In this document: positions 16,530-24,978 of the stretch, piece by piece
Numbering within the stretch: the first letter of the stretch is position 1
Layout of the letters: every line of letters begins with the position of its first letter
Assembly (NCBI GenBank): GCA_018335855.1
Contig: JAGXRM010000019.1
Location: forward strand, 1-64,000
DNA: 64,000 nt
Direction of reading: 5' to 3'
Origin: Clostridiales bacterium
GTDB lineage: Bacteria > Bacillota > Dethiobacteria > Dethiobacterales > Dethiobacteraceae
Notes under the pieces: generated by a model
Told to the model about the DNA's origin: nothing
The model's input: the letters and a program-made list of their open reading frames with translations, nothing else
Databases searched by the model: none
Translations under genes and position numbers: made by a program

Positions 16530-17579
16530 TTACCGGGAAGTAAGTACCTCTGAGAGCACGATATTACGCTGCTCCAACCATTCCCTTGTGTAGCCGCTTA
16601 CCACCAGCGGGACATGGCGCATCTGGTCAATATTTCCTGCTCCGGTCATGACCATAATCATTTTTAATTCATTGATAATTTCCTGCAGACGTGCAACAAG
16701 GGCTCCCCGTCCCTCGGAAAGTAAAAGCTTCGCTGCAAGACCGGCTATGCCCACTGTGTTGGCGCCCAAAGCAAGTGCTTTAGCCGCCAGGAGACCTGAA
16801 TTAATGCCGCCGCTTGCCACAATGTCTATGCCCGGTGCACCCGCCATGGTTTCCAGGAGTGATATGGATGTGGGCAATCCCCAGTCCAACAAGTCCTGGT
16901 TTGCTTTGCTGTGGGCTCTGCGTTTCTCAATCAACATAAAATTGGTGCCGCCTTTGCCGCCAACGTCAATGGCGGCGGCGCCCATATCTTTAAAAATGGC
17001 GGCCTGTTCTTTGGCGATACCAAAACCTACCTCTTTAATGATGACCGGAACACCAACCGATGCAATTATTTTTTCAATCTTATTTCTATACCCGCGAAAG
17101 TCGGTATCACCTTCAGCCATCATGAGTTCCTGGGGGACATTCAGGTGGATCTGCAGTGCATCAGCTTTAACCATATCCACAGCATGTTTGGCCATTTTCA
17201 GATCGGCGTAAGCACCGATGTTAGCAAAAATAATCCCTTCGGGATATACTTCCCGTACAACTCTGAATGTTTTTGCAAAAAGAGGATTCTCCAGCGCTGC
17301 CATTTGGGAACCGACAGCCAGTGCTAAACCGCATTCCTTTGCGGCCAGTGCAAGTTCACGGTTAATATTTTCTGCATCGTCGATGCCACCAGTAATGGCA
17401 TTAATGAAAAGCGGGCGTAACAAATTAATCCCCGCCAGGCTGGCAGATAAATTAACAGCAGTCAGGCCGGTCTCCGGTAAACAATTGTGAACCAAGCTGA
17501 TGTCATCAAAATTAGCATTGGTTAACTCGCTTCTAACCGTATGCCACAGGTGCTCTAGCTTTCTTGCCTGACGTGTCAT
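16530..17579 (-). CDS. fni: Type 2 isopentenyl-diphosphate isomerase (FMN)
   Basis: FMN- and NADPH-dependent isomerisation of IPP and DMAPP. The 349-residue protein has the expected motifs: FINAITGG, VGSQMAAL, LQIHLNVPQELMMAEGD with the catalytic Gln-Ile-His region, VIIKEVGFG, DVGGKGGTNF and VASGGINSGL. It begins two bases behind the stop of the IspH-S1 fusion, so both steps on IPP/DMAPP are co-expressed: IspH makes IPP and DMAPP, and Fni balances them. Confidence 0.95.
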   Translation of the reverse strand: MTRQARKLEHLWHTVRSELTNANFDDISLVHNCLPETGLTAVNLSASLAGINLLRPLFINAITGGIDDAENINRELALAAKECGLALAVGSQMAALENPLFAKTFRVVREVYPEGIIFANIGAYADLKMAKHAVDMVKADALQIHLNVPQELMMAEGDTDFRGYRNKIEKIIASVGVPVIIKEVGFGIAKEQAAIFKDMGAAAIDVGGKGGTNFMLIEKRRAHSKANQDLLDWGLPTSISLLETMAGAPGIDIVASGGINSGLLAAKALALGANTVGIAGLAAKLLLSEGRGALVARLQEIINELKMIMVMTGAGNIDQMRHVPLVVSGYTREWLEQRNIVLSEVLTSR

Positions 17580-17581
17580 TG

Positions 17582-19651
17582 CTACTCTTCCTTATCGTTG
17601 TCGGATGTGTCAAAAAGGTTGCCGAACACATCTCCCAGAGTTAGGCCTGTACCGGTGTCTGCAGGCTGCTGATACTGTTGTTGTTGCGTTGCTTCCTTTT
17701 TGGGACGGGGGCTGGCATCACGCATACTCAGACTAACTCTTTTGGCTTCCGTATTAATGTCGAGGATTTTAACTTTTACGGTTTCACCCTGTTGAACAAC
17801 TTCAGAAGCTTGCTTGACATGGTAACCGGCTAATTGGGAAATATGGACAAGCCCTTCCACGCCAGGAATGAGTTCGACAAAAACGCCGAAATCAACCAGA
17901 CGTGTCACTTTACCTTCTACAACTTCCCCTGCTTTAAATTTCTTTGTAATTTCTGTCCAGGGATCGGGAAGCGCCTGACGAATAGACAGGCCGATTCGTT
18001 CCCGCTCGGGAATCACTTCAATTACTTTTACGTCAATTTCATCGTTGACATTGAGAACTTCTGAGGGATGGTCAATGCGGTGCCAGGAAATTTCGGAGAT
18101 ATGGACAAGGCCGTCAATCCCGCCCACGTCCACGAAAGCACCAAAGTTTGTGAGCCGCTTAACCGTGCCGCGAATGATTTCTCCCTGCTTGAGACCCTTC
18201 AGTATCTGCTCCTTTTGAGCGGAGCTTTCCTCTTCCAGTACCTGTTTACGGGAAAGAATCAATTTTTCTTTCTCGCGGCGGATTTCAATCACTTTAAACG
18301 TTATTTCCTGATTCACAAACTCACTGAAGTCAGGGATAAAGCGGATATCTACCAGAGAGCCGGGCATAAATCCTTCATAACCGCCTCCCAGATCTACCAC
18401 CAGACCTGCCTGGACAGCTTCTTTTACCCTGCCTGTCAGTACATTGCCATTTTCAAAGGCCTGCTCCAGTTCTTCCCACTTATTTTTGCGTTCAATGTTT
18501 TTGCGGGAGAGGAGCACCCGACCTTCCTGGGTATCTACATTCTTGACGACAACTTCAATTTCCTGGCCTATTTGAACGGCCTCAGAAAGAGCCTCGTCAG
18601 GCTTTAGTATCATTTCCTGGCGGGGAAGAACTCCCTCGCTCTTATATCCGATATCCACAAGGACCTCGTCTTCGGAAATCTGTACTATTGTACCTGTAAC
18701 TACATCCCCCGCGGAGAATTCCCGAACTTCCTGATTAAGGGAAACTTCCTCCACTGCCACCTGCTCTTCTTGCTCTTCTTGCTCTTCTTGCACTTCCGGT
18801 TCTTCCTGGCTTTCCACATTCTTTTCGTTTTCCATCTTACCAATGACCTCCTTTATCGTCCAGTCGGGCGTTGAAGCACCGGCGGTTACCCCGACTGTCC
18901 CTACGTCTTGCAGTTGACTTGTGTCAAGTTCATCCGCTTCTGTGATTTGAATAGTTTTTACTCCGGCATCACGGCAAATTTCCGCAAGCTTTCGCGTGTT
19001 GGAGCTTTGACTGCCGCCCACAACAACCATTACATCCACTTCATCGGCTAACTCTCGGGCAGTTGCCTGCCGCTGCACAGTCGCCTGGCAAATTGTTTCA
19101 TATATATCAACCGCCGGGACTTGCTCTTTTAGTTTCTCACCAATTTCATTCACAATACTCTGACGTTGAGTTGTTTGTGCTACCACTGCCAGTGGTTTAT
19201 TGCTGTCAATTTGTGAAATTTGTTCAGGAGAAGAAATTACATGGGGTTCCCCGTTGCCCCAACCAACCAGGCCCTGAACTTCCGGGTGCGCAGGGTCACC
19301 AACAATGATTACCTGTTTTCCCTCGGCCGTCAATGTCGCTACCAGTTTCTGCAGCTTTGCAACATAGGGACAAGTAGCGTCTATGATTTCTATACCGCGT
19401 TGTGCTGCTTCGGCAAATATGTCCGGTGTAACTCCGTGGGTTCTGATCAGTACCTTAGCGCCCGGCGGTACATCCGCCAGCCGCTCAACGGTCACAACCC
19501 CGTTGTCATGCAGCCGGCGCAGCAGTGATTCGTTATGCGCCAGTGGGCCAAGAGAGTAAACCGCTCCGTTTCCGGCGGCTTTTAAGGCAGCGTCCACCGC
19601 TTTCCTTACACCGCCGCAAAACCCGGCATGTTCAGCCGTAATGATTTTCAC
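17582..19651 (-). CDS. ispH: IspH (HMB-PP reductase) fused to ribosomal S1-like domains
   Basis: Bifunctional protein of 689 residues known from Clostridia. Residues 1-280 are IspH, the [4Fe-4S] reductase giving IPP and DMAPP: Cys in AGFCGGVRKAV, DATCPYVAKLQ and ETICQATVQRQ, substrate His in RTHGV and HPEV. An acidic Glu/Gln linker (about 283-310) follows, then four S1 RNA-binding repeats (GDVVTGTIVQIS, GNVLTGRVKEAV, GEIIRGTVKRLTNFGAFVDV, GEVVEGKVTRLVDFGVFVEL). A Gln-rich tail is followed by GNLFDTSD. The start is taken at GTG 19651, five bases behind GAGGTGA; an ATG six codons earlier is weaker. Lies between plsC and fni. Confidence 0.95.
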   Translation of the reverse strand: MKIITAEHAGFCGGVRKAVDAALKAAGNGAVYSLGPLAHNESLLRRLHDNGVVTVERLADVPPGAKVLIRTHGVTPDIFAEAAQRGIEIIDATCPYVAKLQKLVATLTAEGKQVIIVGDPAHPEVQGLVGWGNGEPHVISSPEQISQIDSNKPLAVVAQTTQRQSIVNEIGEKLKEQVPAVDIYETICQATVQRQATARELADEVDVMVVVGGSQSSNTRKLAEICRDAGVKTIQITEADELDTSQLQDVGTVGVTAGASTPDWTIKEVIGKMENEKNVESQEEPEVQEEQEEQEEQVAVEEVSLNQEVREFSAGDVVTGTIVQISEDEVLVDIGYKSEGVLPRQEMILKPDEALSEAVQIGQEIEVVVKNVDTQEGRVLLSRKNIERKNKWEELEQAFENGNVLTGRVKEAVQAGLVVDLGGGYEGFMPGSLVDIRFIPDFSEFVNQEITFKVIEIRREKEKLILSRKQVLEEESSAQKEQILKGLKQGEIIRGTVKRLTNFGAFVDVGGIDGLVHISEISWHRIDHPSEVLNVNDEIDVKVIEVIPERERIGLSIRQALPDPWTEITKKFKAGEVVEGKVTRLVDFGVFVELIPGVEGLVHISQLAGYHVKQASEVVQQGETVKVKILDINTEAKRVSLSMRDASPRPKKEATQQQQYQQPADTGTGLTLGDVFGNLFDTSDNDKEE
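18764..18790. repeat. Three 9-base tandem repeats in the ispH-rpsA linker
   Basis: CTCTTCTTG occurs three times head to tail and encodes repeated Glu-Glu-Gln on the minus strand. Copy-number change would keep frame and only alter linker length. Confidence 0.75.
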
Positions 19652-19661
19652 ATTGCTCACC

Positions 19662-20255
19662 TCATGCATTGTTTACCTGCCGCAAGCGGCCTATGTTGGC
19701 CATAATGGCGGCGGCAATTTGCTCCAACTGCTCCGCTTTCGCTTTTTGACCATAATACTCTGTAAATTCAAGCGGTTCACCGATTTTAACCTGAATCGGT
19801 TTAAACAGGCGGTAAGGGCCAATAATTGCCACAGGAATCACGGGAGCTTCGCTTTTTAAGGCTATTAAGCCAACGCCGGCCTGGGGCGGTAATAGTTCAT
19901 CCGTCTTACTTCTTGTTCCTTCAGGAAATAAACCCAGGATATTGCCGTTTTTAAGTATGTCTAAGGCTGTTTTAATAGCCCTGCGGTCAGCACTGCCCCG
20001 TTTGACAGGAAAGACGTTAATCCCTTTTATTATCTGGCTGAAAACCGGGATCCTAAAAAGCTCTTCCTTCGCCATGAAGTGGACCTGACGATTTCGTACT
20101 ATTGATCCGATTAACGGTGGATCCCACCAGGAAATATGATTGGAGCAAAGAATATACGGGCCTTCATTTGGCAGGTTTTCCAGGCCACGAACATCCCAGC
20201 GATAACAGAACCTGAATATCTGGATAAAAAACCAACGGATTCCCACGTACAGCAC
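19662..20255 (-). CDS. plsC: 1-acyl-sn-glycerol-3-phosphate acyltransferase
   Basis: Second acylation of phospholipid synthesis (lysophosphatidic acid to phosphatidic acid) at the membrane. A 197-residue protein with CSNHISWWDPPLIG (His-x4-Asp catalytic pair), GINVFPVKRGSADR, LGLFPEGTRSK and an apolar N-terminus. The start is GTG 20255, seven bases behind GGAGG; an in-frame GTG seven codons upstream overlaps cmk. The order cmk-plsC-ispH/S1 is common in Clostridia. Confidence 0.93.
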   Translation of the reverse strand: MLYVGIRWFFIQIFRFCYRWDVRGLENLPNEGPYILCSNHISWWDPPLIGSIVRNRQVHFMAKEELFRIPVFSQIIKGINVFPVKRGSADRRAIKTALDILKNGNILGLFPEGTRSKTDELLPPQAGVGLIALKSEAPVIPVAIIGPYRLFKPIQVKIGEPLEFTEYYGQKAKAEQLEQIAAAIMANIGRLRQVNNA

Positions 20256-20272
20256 GGAATTCCCTCCCTGCG

Positions 20273-20938
20273 TCACTGCCCGTTTACAGTATGAACGATG
20301 GTGCTTATGACTTCCTCTGTCGTCATCTCCGTTGTATCTATGTGGATCGCATCATCCGCCGCTTTGAGCGGCGCACACTCCCGTTCGGAGTCGATTTTGT
20401 CTCTGGCAGAGATTTCACTGATCATTTGCGGCAACTCCAGCGTTTCCCCTTTGGCCGTCAGTTCCGCCAAACGGCGCCGGGCCCTTTCACCCAGTGAAGC
20501 AGTGAGGTAAAATTTATACTCAGCGTCAGGCATCACATTGGTGCCGATATCACGGCCGTCCATGACTGTTCCGCCTCTGGCGCCGATTTGACGCTGCTTA
20601 TCTACCATTACGTCGCGCACTTCGGGGCAGCGTGCCACATAAGAAACTCCCCTGCTTACAACCGGCAGGCGAATGGCTTCGGAAACATTTTCGCCGTCGA
20701 GAAAGATTACATTCTGGTTGTCTTCACCACTTTGAATGTCTAATTGCAGCCGCCGGGTAAGCCGTCCCAGCGCGTCCCCGTCCTCTAAATCTATGTTTTC
20801 GCGCAGGGCAGCCACAGTAATTGCCCGGTACATGGCGCCTGTGTCGAGATATGCCAACCCCAGTTGACGCGCAACAGCACGGGCCACCGTACTTTTTCCC
20901 GCGCCGGCGGGACCATCAATTGCAATCCTAGGTTTCAT
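20273..20938 (-). CDS. cmk: (d)CMP kinase
   Basis: Phosphorylates CMP and dCMP. A 221-residue protein with Walker A GPAGAGKS, LDTGAMYRAIT, VMDGRDIGTNVMPDAEYKFY and ASLGERARRR followed by LIDs of the usual type. It overlaps or abuts plsC. The aroH gene lies 44 bases upstream. Confidence 0.96.
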   Translation of the reverse strand: MKPRIAIDGPAGAGKSTVARAVARQLGLAYLDTGAMYRAITVAALRENIDLEDGDALGRLTRRLQLDIQSGEDNQNVIFLDGENVSEAIRLPVVSRGVSYVARCPEVRDVMVDKQRQIGARGGTVMDGRDIGTNVMPDAEYKFYLTASLGERARRRLAELTAKGETLELPQMISEISARDKIDSERECAPLKAADDAIHIDTTEMTTEEVISTIVHTVNGQ

Positions 20939-20982
20939 TTCTGCCAGCCCCTTCCAGTAAAATTACACAACAAAAACAACAC

Positions 20983-21360
20983 CTAGGTGTTGTCTGCAAG
21001 GTCGACCCTGAGATTCCGCGCTTCACGCAAATAAATATGTTTAACTTGAGACTGGCTCAGTTCGGTATTGATATGCATCATCACACGAACACAAAAAGCC
21101 ATTGCACCGGGCACGTCCGCTTCAACGGCACAGAGCAGTGGCACTTCATTCCAGCCGAGTTCCCGGGCAGCAACGGCGGGGAACACCGCATTGAGGTCTG
21201 GTGTGAGAGTAAAAAATATACTAATGATATCTTCTTTTTGTATGTTATTCGCCTGCGCCATCCTGACCAGGAGTTCCCGAGTCGCTTCTAAAATTTCCGA
21301 CTCAGTGTTTTCCGTAACATTTATTGCGCCGCGTAACCCTCTCACCACACTACAACCCAC
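20983..21360 (-). CDS. aroH: Chorismate mutase, AroH type
   Basis: Converts chorismate to prephenate. A 125-residue monofunctional enzyme of the AroH trimer fold: VRGLRGAINVTENTESEILE, FFTLTPDLNAVFPAVAARE, VPLLCAVEADVPGAM with the active-site region, and the C-terminal KHIYLREARNLRVDL. GTG 21360 has GGAGG eight bases upstream; another GTG at codon 5 gives the more usual N-terminus. Upstream of cmk. Confidence 0.92.
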   Translation of the reverse strand: MGCSVVRGLRGAINVTENTESEILEATRELLVRMAQANNIQKEDIISIFFTLTPDLNAVFPAVAARELGWNEVPLLCAVEADVPGAMAFCVRVMMHINTELSQSQVKHIYLREARNLRVDLADNT

Positions 21361-21465
21361 ACAAACGTCCTCCCACGAACAACCGCTGTACTCAGGAAAA
21401 TAGAAACTGTTTATTTACCGTATTTTAAATAATATCTTAAAATGCCAACTTTGGCAAGTCCTAAC

Positions 21466-21963
21466 CTAGTCTCCTTTTATAACCACCCAGCCAATCGTCT
21501 CCGGGCGTCCGAAAAAGTGGACCTGCCTGCCATGTTGGGGTAACTGGATACCATCGGATACAGCACTGACAACTACACCCAGTTCCTCCTCCGGAATGTC
21601 TCCGTCAATTTCCACCAAATCTCCTTCACTGACAGTGATCACAACGGATGTGTTTTCTGAAAACGACTTGACCGCCGTCCCGTTAACGAACACTTCCACA
21701 TTGCCTTTAACTTCTCCGAGCAACGTCAGTTCCAGGTAATGCATCACATCTCCGGCAGACCGGCTTATTGCCGGTGCCCCGATATCCACCGGTGTGTAAG
21801 GCTCACCTTCCAGGCGATCCACCAGATTAAGCGTCCGCCGTACCCCCGGCACCGTCAGCAAAGCTTGGCTCAAAAACAACAATACAAGAAGAAAAATTGC
21901 ACCCCGGATTAATAATCGTTCGAAACCGCTTGTCCGTTCTTTAAACCACTGTTCAAAATCCAT
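21466..21963 (-). CDS. Membrane-anchored hypothetical protein
   Basis: A 165-residue protein I do not recognise. An N-terminal membrane segment (GAIFLLVLLFLSQALLTV, about 20-40) is followed by an extracytoplasmic region with GEVKGNVEVFVNGTAVKSF, which looks like a small beta-sandwich, and a C-terminal GRPETIGWVVIKG. The start is ATG 21963, seven bases behind GGGAGG. It lies between the BaiN-type flavoprotein and aroH. Confidence 0.6.
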   Translation of the reverse strand: MDFEQWFKERTSGFERLLIRGAIFLLVLLFLSQALLTVPGVRRTLNLVDRLEGEPYTPVDIGAPAISRSAGDVMHYLELTLLGEVKGNVEVFVNGTAVKSFSENTSVVITVSEGDLVEIDGDIPEEELGVVVSAVSDGIQLPQHGRQVHFFGRPETIGWVVIKGD

Positions 21964-22012
21964 TTTAACGCCTCCCATCCTCTACTACAGAGTATGTCAG
22001 GGACAGCGTTTT

Positions 22013-23248
22013 TTATTCCTGTCCAATGGCGGAAAGGCCAGCCAAAGTTCCTGTGGAAAAGGCCGCCTGCAGATTATACCCGCCGGTGTTACCATCAATA
22101 TCTATGACTTCGCCGGCAAAATACAGCCCTTTAACCAGCTTTGAAGCCATACTGGCCGGGTCAATTTCCTTACGTGACACACCGCCTGCGGTGACAATGG
22201 CCTCCCGGAGCGAACGTACTCCGCTTATCGTCAGCGGCATGTCTGTCAGCGTCTGAAGCAGTTGCCGGCGCTGTTCCCTGCTAATCTGGTTAACAGGCAG
22301 TTCACCGTCTATTCCAGATAACCGGATGACCGGCTCAATCAACCGCTGCGGTAATAACTCCCCAAGGCTGTTTTTAAATTGTTTGCGGGAGTATTTTTCA
22401 AAGTCACGCAAAAGTCTGGCATCCAGTTGTTCCGTGGTTAGTGCCGGTTTTAAATTTAAATGCACAACAGGCTTTTTCCCTTTTTTTAAAGCTTTCACCG
22501 CTTCCCGGCTTACCGTGAGAATAATCGGTCCGGAAAGGCCGTAGTGGGTAAAGAGCATTTCTCCAAACTCATCGGCCACTGTTTTACTACCCACAGTCAG
22601 TTGCACACTGACATTTTTAAGCGACAGACCGGTTAGATCCCAAACCCAGGTTTCCTCCGTCTCCAGTGGCACCAGCGCCGGATGCGGCGTTTCCACCGTA
22701 TGACCCAATTCACGGGCAAGCCGGTAACCGTCACCGGTGGACCCCGTTGCAGGATAGGAAGCGCCACCGGTAGCGATAATCACCGCATCGGCTGGGAATT
22801 GTTTTTCCCCGCATTCGACATATTCAACGATACCATCTTTTACACCGATAGCCGTAGCCCTCTGTCCATAAATTACCCGGACACCGGTCTGATCTAAAAA
22901 CCGCCGCAGCGCATCCACCAAGTCAAATGCTTTCTGAGACTGGGGGAAAACCCGGCCGCCCCGCTCCTCCACCGTAGGTACATCCAGATCATGAAAAAAC
23001 CGGCGCACATCATCATTGGTAAACCGGTACAACGCACTGTACAAAAAACGCCCGTGCCCGGGGAATTGCGTAATAAAGTCTTCGAGATCGGCAGTATTAG
23101 TCAGATTGCCCCTGCCTTTTCCCGTAATCGCCAGCTTTTTTCCCAGTCTCTCGTTTCGCTCCAGCAGTGTTACAGCAGCACCGCCCTTCGCGGCATGACC
23201 CGCCGCCATCATTCCTGCCGGCCCTCCTCCTATTACTACTATCCGCAT
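22013..23248 (-). CDS. NAD(P)/FAD-dependent oxidoreductase, BaiN/HI0933 family
   Basis: A 411-residue flavoprotein. The FAD-binding motif VIGGGPAGMMAAGHAAKGG is at the N-terminus, followed by LERNERLGKKLAITGKGRGN, TGGASYPATGSTGDGY and the C-terminal GLYFAGEVIDIDGNTGGYNL. The family includes HI0933 and YhiN; BaiN of gut clostridia reduces bile-acid intermediates, but most members have no known substrate. AGGAGTG precedes the ATG, just downstream of the stop of the broken radical SAM gene. Confidence 0.9.
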   Translation of the reverse strand: MRIVVIGGGPAGMMAAGHAAKGGAAVTLLERNERLGKKLAITGKGRGNLTNTADLEDFITQFPGHGRFLYSALYRFTNDDVRRFFHDLDVPTVEERGGRVFPQSQKAFDLVDALRRFLDQTGVRVIYGQRATAIGVKDGIVEYVECGEKQFPADAVIIATGGASYPATGSTGDGYRLARELGHTVETPHPALVPLETEETWVWDLTGLSLKNVSVQLTVGSKTVADEFGEMLFTHYGLSGPIILTVSREAVKALKKGKKPVVHLNLKPALTTEQLDARLLRDFEKYSRKQFKNSLGELLPQRLIEPVIRLSGIDGELPVNQISREQRRQLLQTLTDMPLTISGVRSLREAIVTAGGVSRKEIDPASMASKLVKGLYFAGEVIDIDGNTGGYNLQAAFSTGTLAGLSAIGQE

Positions 23249-23258
23249 ACAATCACTC

Positions 23259-23658
23259 CTAACTTTCCACCCGGGTCAGACCCAGTTCTACTGCCATCTT
23301 CCTGGCAGCCTCTCGCCTGCAAACTGAGCATTATTCTGGCCAGTTCACCCGCATCCATTTCATCACCATGGCCCAGATGGGAAATGTCATAATTCTGGCA
23401 GAACACGCAGCGCAGATTACAGTAGGAGAAAAAAACTGTCCCTGAACCTCCACGGCCAACCAAGGGCGCCTCCTCGCCAAAGTGGGGGCCAAAGCTTGAC
23501 ACTCTGGCCTTAGCGCCTGCACGGCAAAACCCCTTCTCCCCTTTTAGACGGTCCACACCGCAGGCCTGGGGACAAAGTAAACACCCGCCAAGCCCGCTGA
23601 CAGCTTTTTGGGCTCTGACTGTTAGTTCACCGCTTTTAGCTAAATCAGTATAACGCAC
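23259..23658 (-). pseudogene. Radical SAM protein with a large internal deletion
   Basis: The N-terminal part is intact: GTG 23658 behind AGGAGG, CLLCPQACGVDR, KGFCRAG and the radical SAM triad YCNLRCVFCQNYDIS. After LSLQARGC the frame leaves the family and stops at 23239. In the +1 frame the same DNA reads REAARKMAVELGLTRVES and stops at 23261-23259, which looks like the usual C-terminal helix of PflA-type radical SAM proteins. About two thirds of the roughly 300-residue protein is missing, so an internal deletion joined the two ends out of frame near 23310-23340. The remaining frame could still make a 139-residue Fe-S peptide, but the SAM-binding barrel is gone. Confidence 0.8.
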
Positions 23659-23672
23659 ATTTTCCTCCTGGT

Positions 23673-23698
23673 AAATAAAAAGCGGCCCGCAGCCGCTT
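23673..23698 (-). terminator. Terminator behind the 23713-24216 gene
   Basis: AAGCGGC (23680-23686), loop CCGCA, GCCGCTT (23692-23698), followed on the minus strand by TTTTTATTT. Confidence 0.85.
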
Positions 23699-23712
23699 AG
23701 TAATGTTAACGC

Positions 23713-24216
23713 CTAATCAAAATATTTTTTCGCCTTCAGATAAACTTGCGTTTTTACCATGTCATTTACCTGGAAGAAGAGGTGTTCCATTTGCTGCTTG
23801 GACATAGTAATTCGTTCCGGCTCAACAATCAGAATACGGCGAAATTCTTCACGTACAGCGAAGCGGACCAGCTTGTCCAGGGAGTCTGCCACGACGTCGA
23901 GTTCCATGGGCGCAAAAGCCACTTCGTCATCGACTTCTTCGTCGTAAACGAAATAAATCTCACCCAGCTCAATATGGTCTATCTGGACTCCCTGCAGAGG
24001 GACATTCCGCCATAAGGCCGCTTGCTGCTGCCGAAGCTCCCCGGCCGCCTCTTCGGTGCTTTTGCCGCCAAAGAAGAACCGGGATGGCCTGGCCTTGCCG
24101 CGATAATCAAAGCGGACCTTGGCACGAATCGGAGACTGTGCCTGTAGCTCTGTTATTTCCGCCTGCTGTTTGCATTCCTCTAAACTAACCGGCTTTTCAA
24201 ATCCGGGCTTCAGCAC
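23713..24216 (-). CDS. Conserved-looking hypothetical protein
   Basis: A 167-residue soluble protein (GTG 24216, six bases behind AGGGGAG; an ATG nine codons earlier lacks a ribosome site). Two halves: a basic region KVRFDYRGKARPSRFFFGG and an acidic stretch YFVYDEEVDDEVAF, then a helical C-terminus. No cysteine cluster or nucleotide motif. I do not recognise a family. It is a single-gene unit by its terminator, with no promoter I can fix. Confidence 0.6.
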   Translation of the reverse strand: MLKPGFEKPVSLEECKQQAEITELQAQSPIRAKVRFDYRGKARPSRFFFGGKSTEEAAGELRQQQAALWRNVPLQGVQIDHIELGEIYFVYDEEVDDEVAFAPMELDVVADSLDKLVRFAVREEFRRILIVEPERITMSKQQMEHLFFQVNDMVKTQVYLKAKKYFD

Positions 24217-24351
24217 TTTAATCTCCCCTCTATGAACCTTCATTTACAGAGAAAACTCTATAATAACTATATTTTCCCCGTTGTAAAAAATAATTCGTGC
24301 TGAAAGGAGAAAATCCTGCCGGTTCCGCCTGTCTTCGCGTAGTCTTTACGA

Positions 24352-24960
24352 TTAACTGTCAATATAACATGTATCGTTTAGTCGGACCAACTTCCAATGA
24401 CCATCCACTTTATCTAAAATTGTCAGAGAACCAGGGTAAACCTGTACCCGTCCCACCGCAATTAAAGGCATGTCCATTAAGGCAGCAACGATTGCGCGGA
24501 TTACCCCGCCGTGGGTAACAGCTAACGCTACCGCTCCTTCCTCAAGGCTGTCACAAATATCTTCGGCCGCTTTCCGCACGCGCGCCGTCAGTGCTGCAAT
24601 CGACTCTCCATCGGGTGACGTATTTTTCACAGGATCTTCAATCCAAAGTTTAAACGCCTGCTGCAGGGAATCATCCATATCTTCATAACGAAGACCCTCA
24701 AAGCGTCCAAATGACATCTCCCGCAAATTTTCCATAACCTTCGGCTTCAGTCCAAAACGGGATGCCAGAGGTGCAGCAAAGGATTGTGTCCTTGCTAGCG
24801 GCGAAACGAAAATCGCAGCAGGCTTTTCCGTAAATGAACGGGCCAAACGTTGTGCCTGATCCTCACCCAGTTCGCTTAGCGGTACATCGCTGCTTCCCTG
24901 CAGGCGAAATTCCCTGTTCCATAATGTTTCACCGTGACGGATTAATATTAACCGGTTCAT
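24352..24960 (-). CDS. cobC: Histidine phosphatase, probable alpha-ribazole phosphatase
   Basis: Phosphoglycerate-mutase-like phosphatase of 202 residues: LIRHGETLWNREFRLQG with the phospho-accepting His, AQRLARSFTEKP, FVSPLARTQSFA, EMSFGRFEGLRYEDM and VTHGGVIRAIVAA. As the last gene of the cobalamin operon, 18 bases behind cobD, it should remove phosphate from alpha-ribazole-5'-phosphate or adenosylcobalamin-5'-phosphate in nucleotide-loop assembly. The fold alone would not exclude another phosphatase; context makes the call. Confidence 0.85.
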   Translation of the reverse strand: MNRLILIRHGETLWNREFRLQGSSDVPLSELGEDQAQRLARSFTEKPAAIFVSPLARTQSFAAPLASRFGLKPKVMENLREMSFGRFEGLRYEDMDDSLQQAFKLWIEDPVKNTSPDGESIAALTARVRKAAEDICDSLEEGAVALAVTHGGVIRAIVAALMDMPLIAVGRVQVYPGSLTILDKVDGHWKLVRLNDTCYIDS

Positions 24961-24978
24961 GTGGCCTCCATACGAGAT

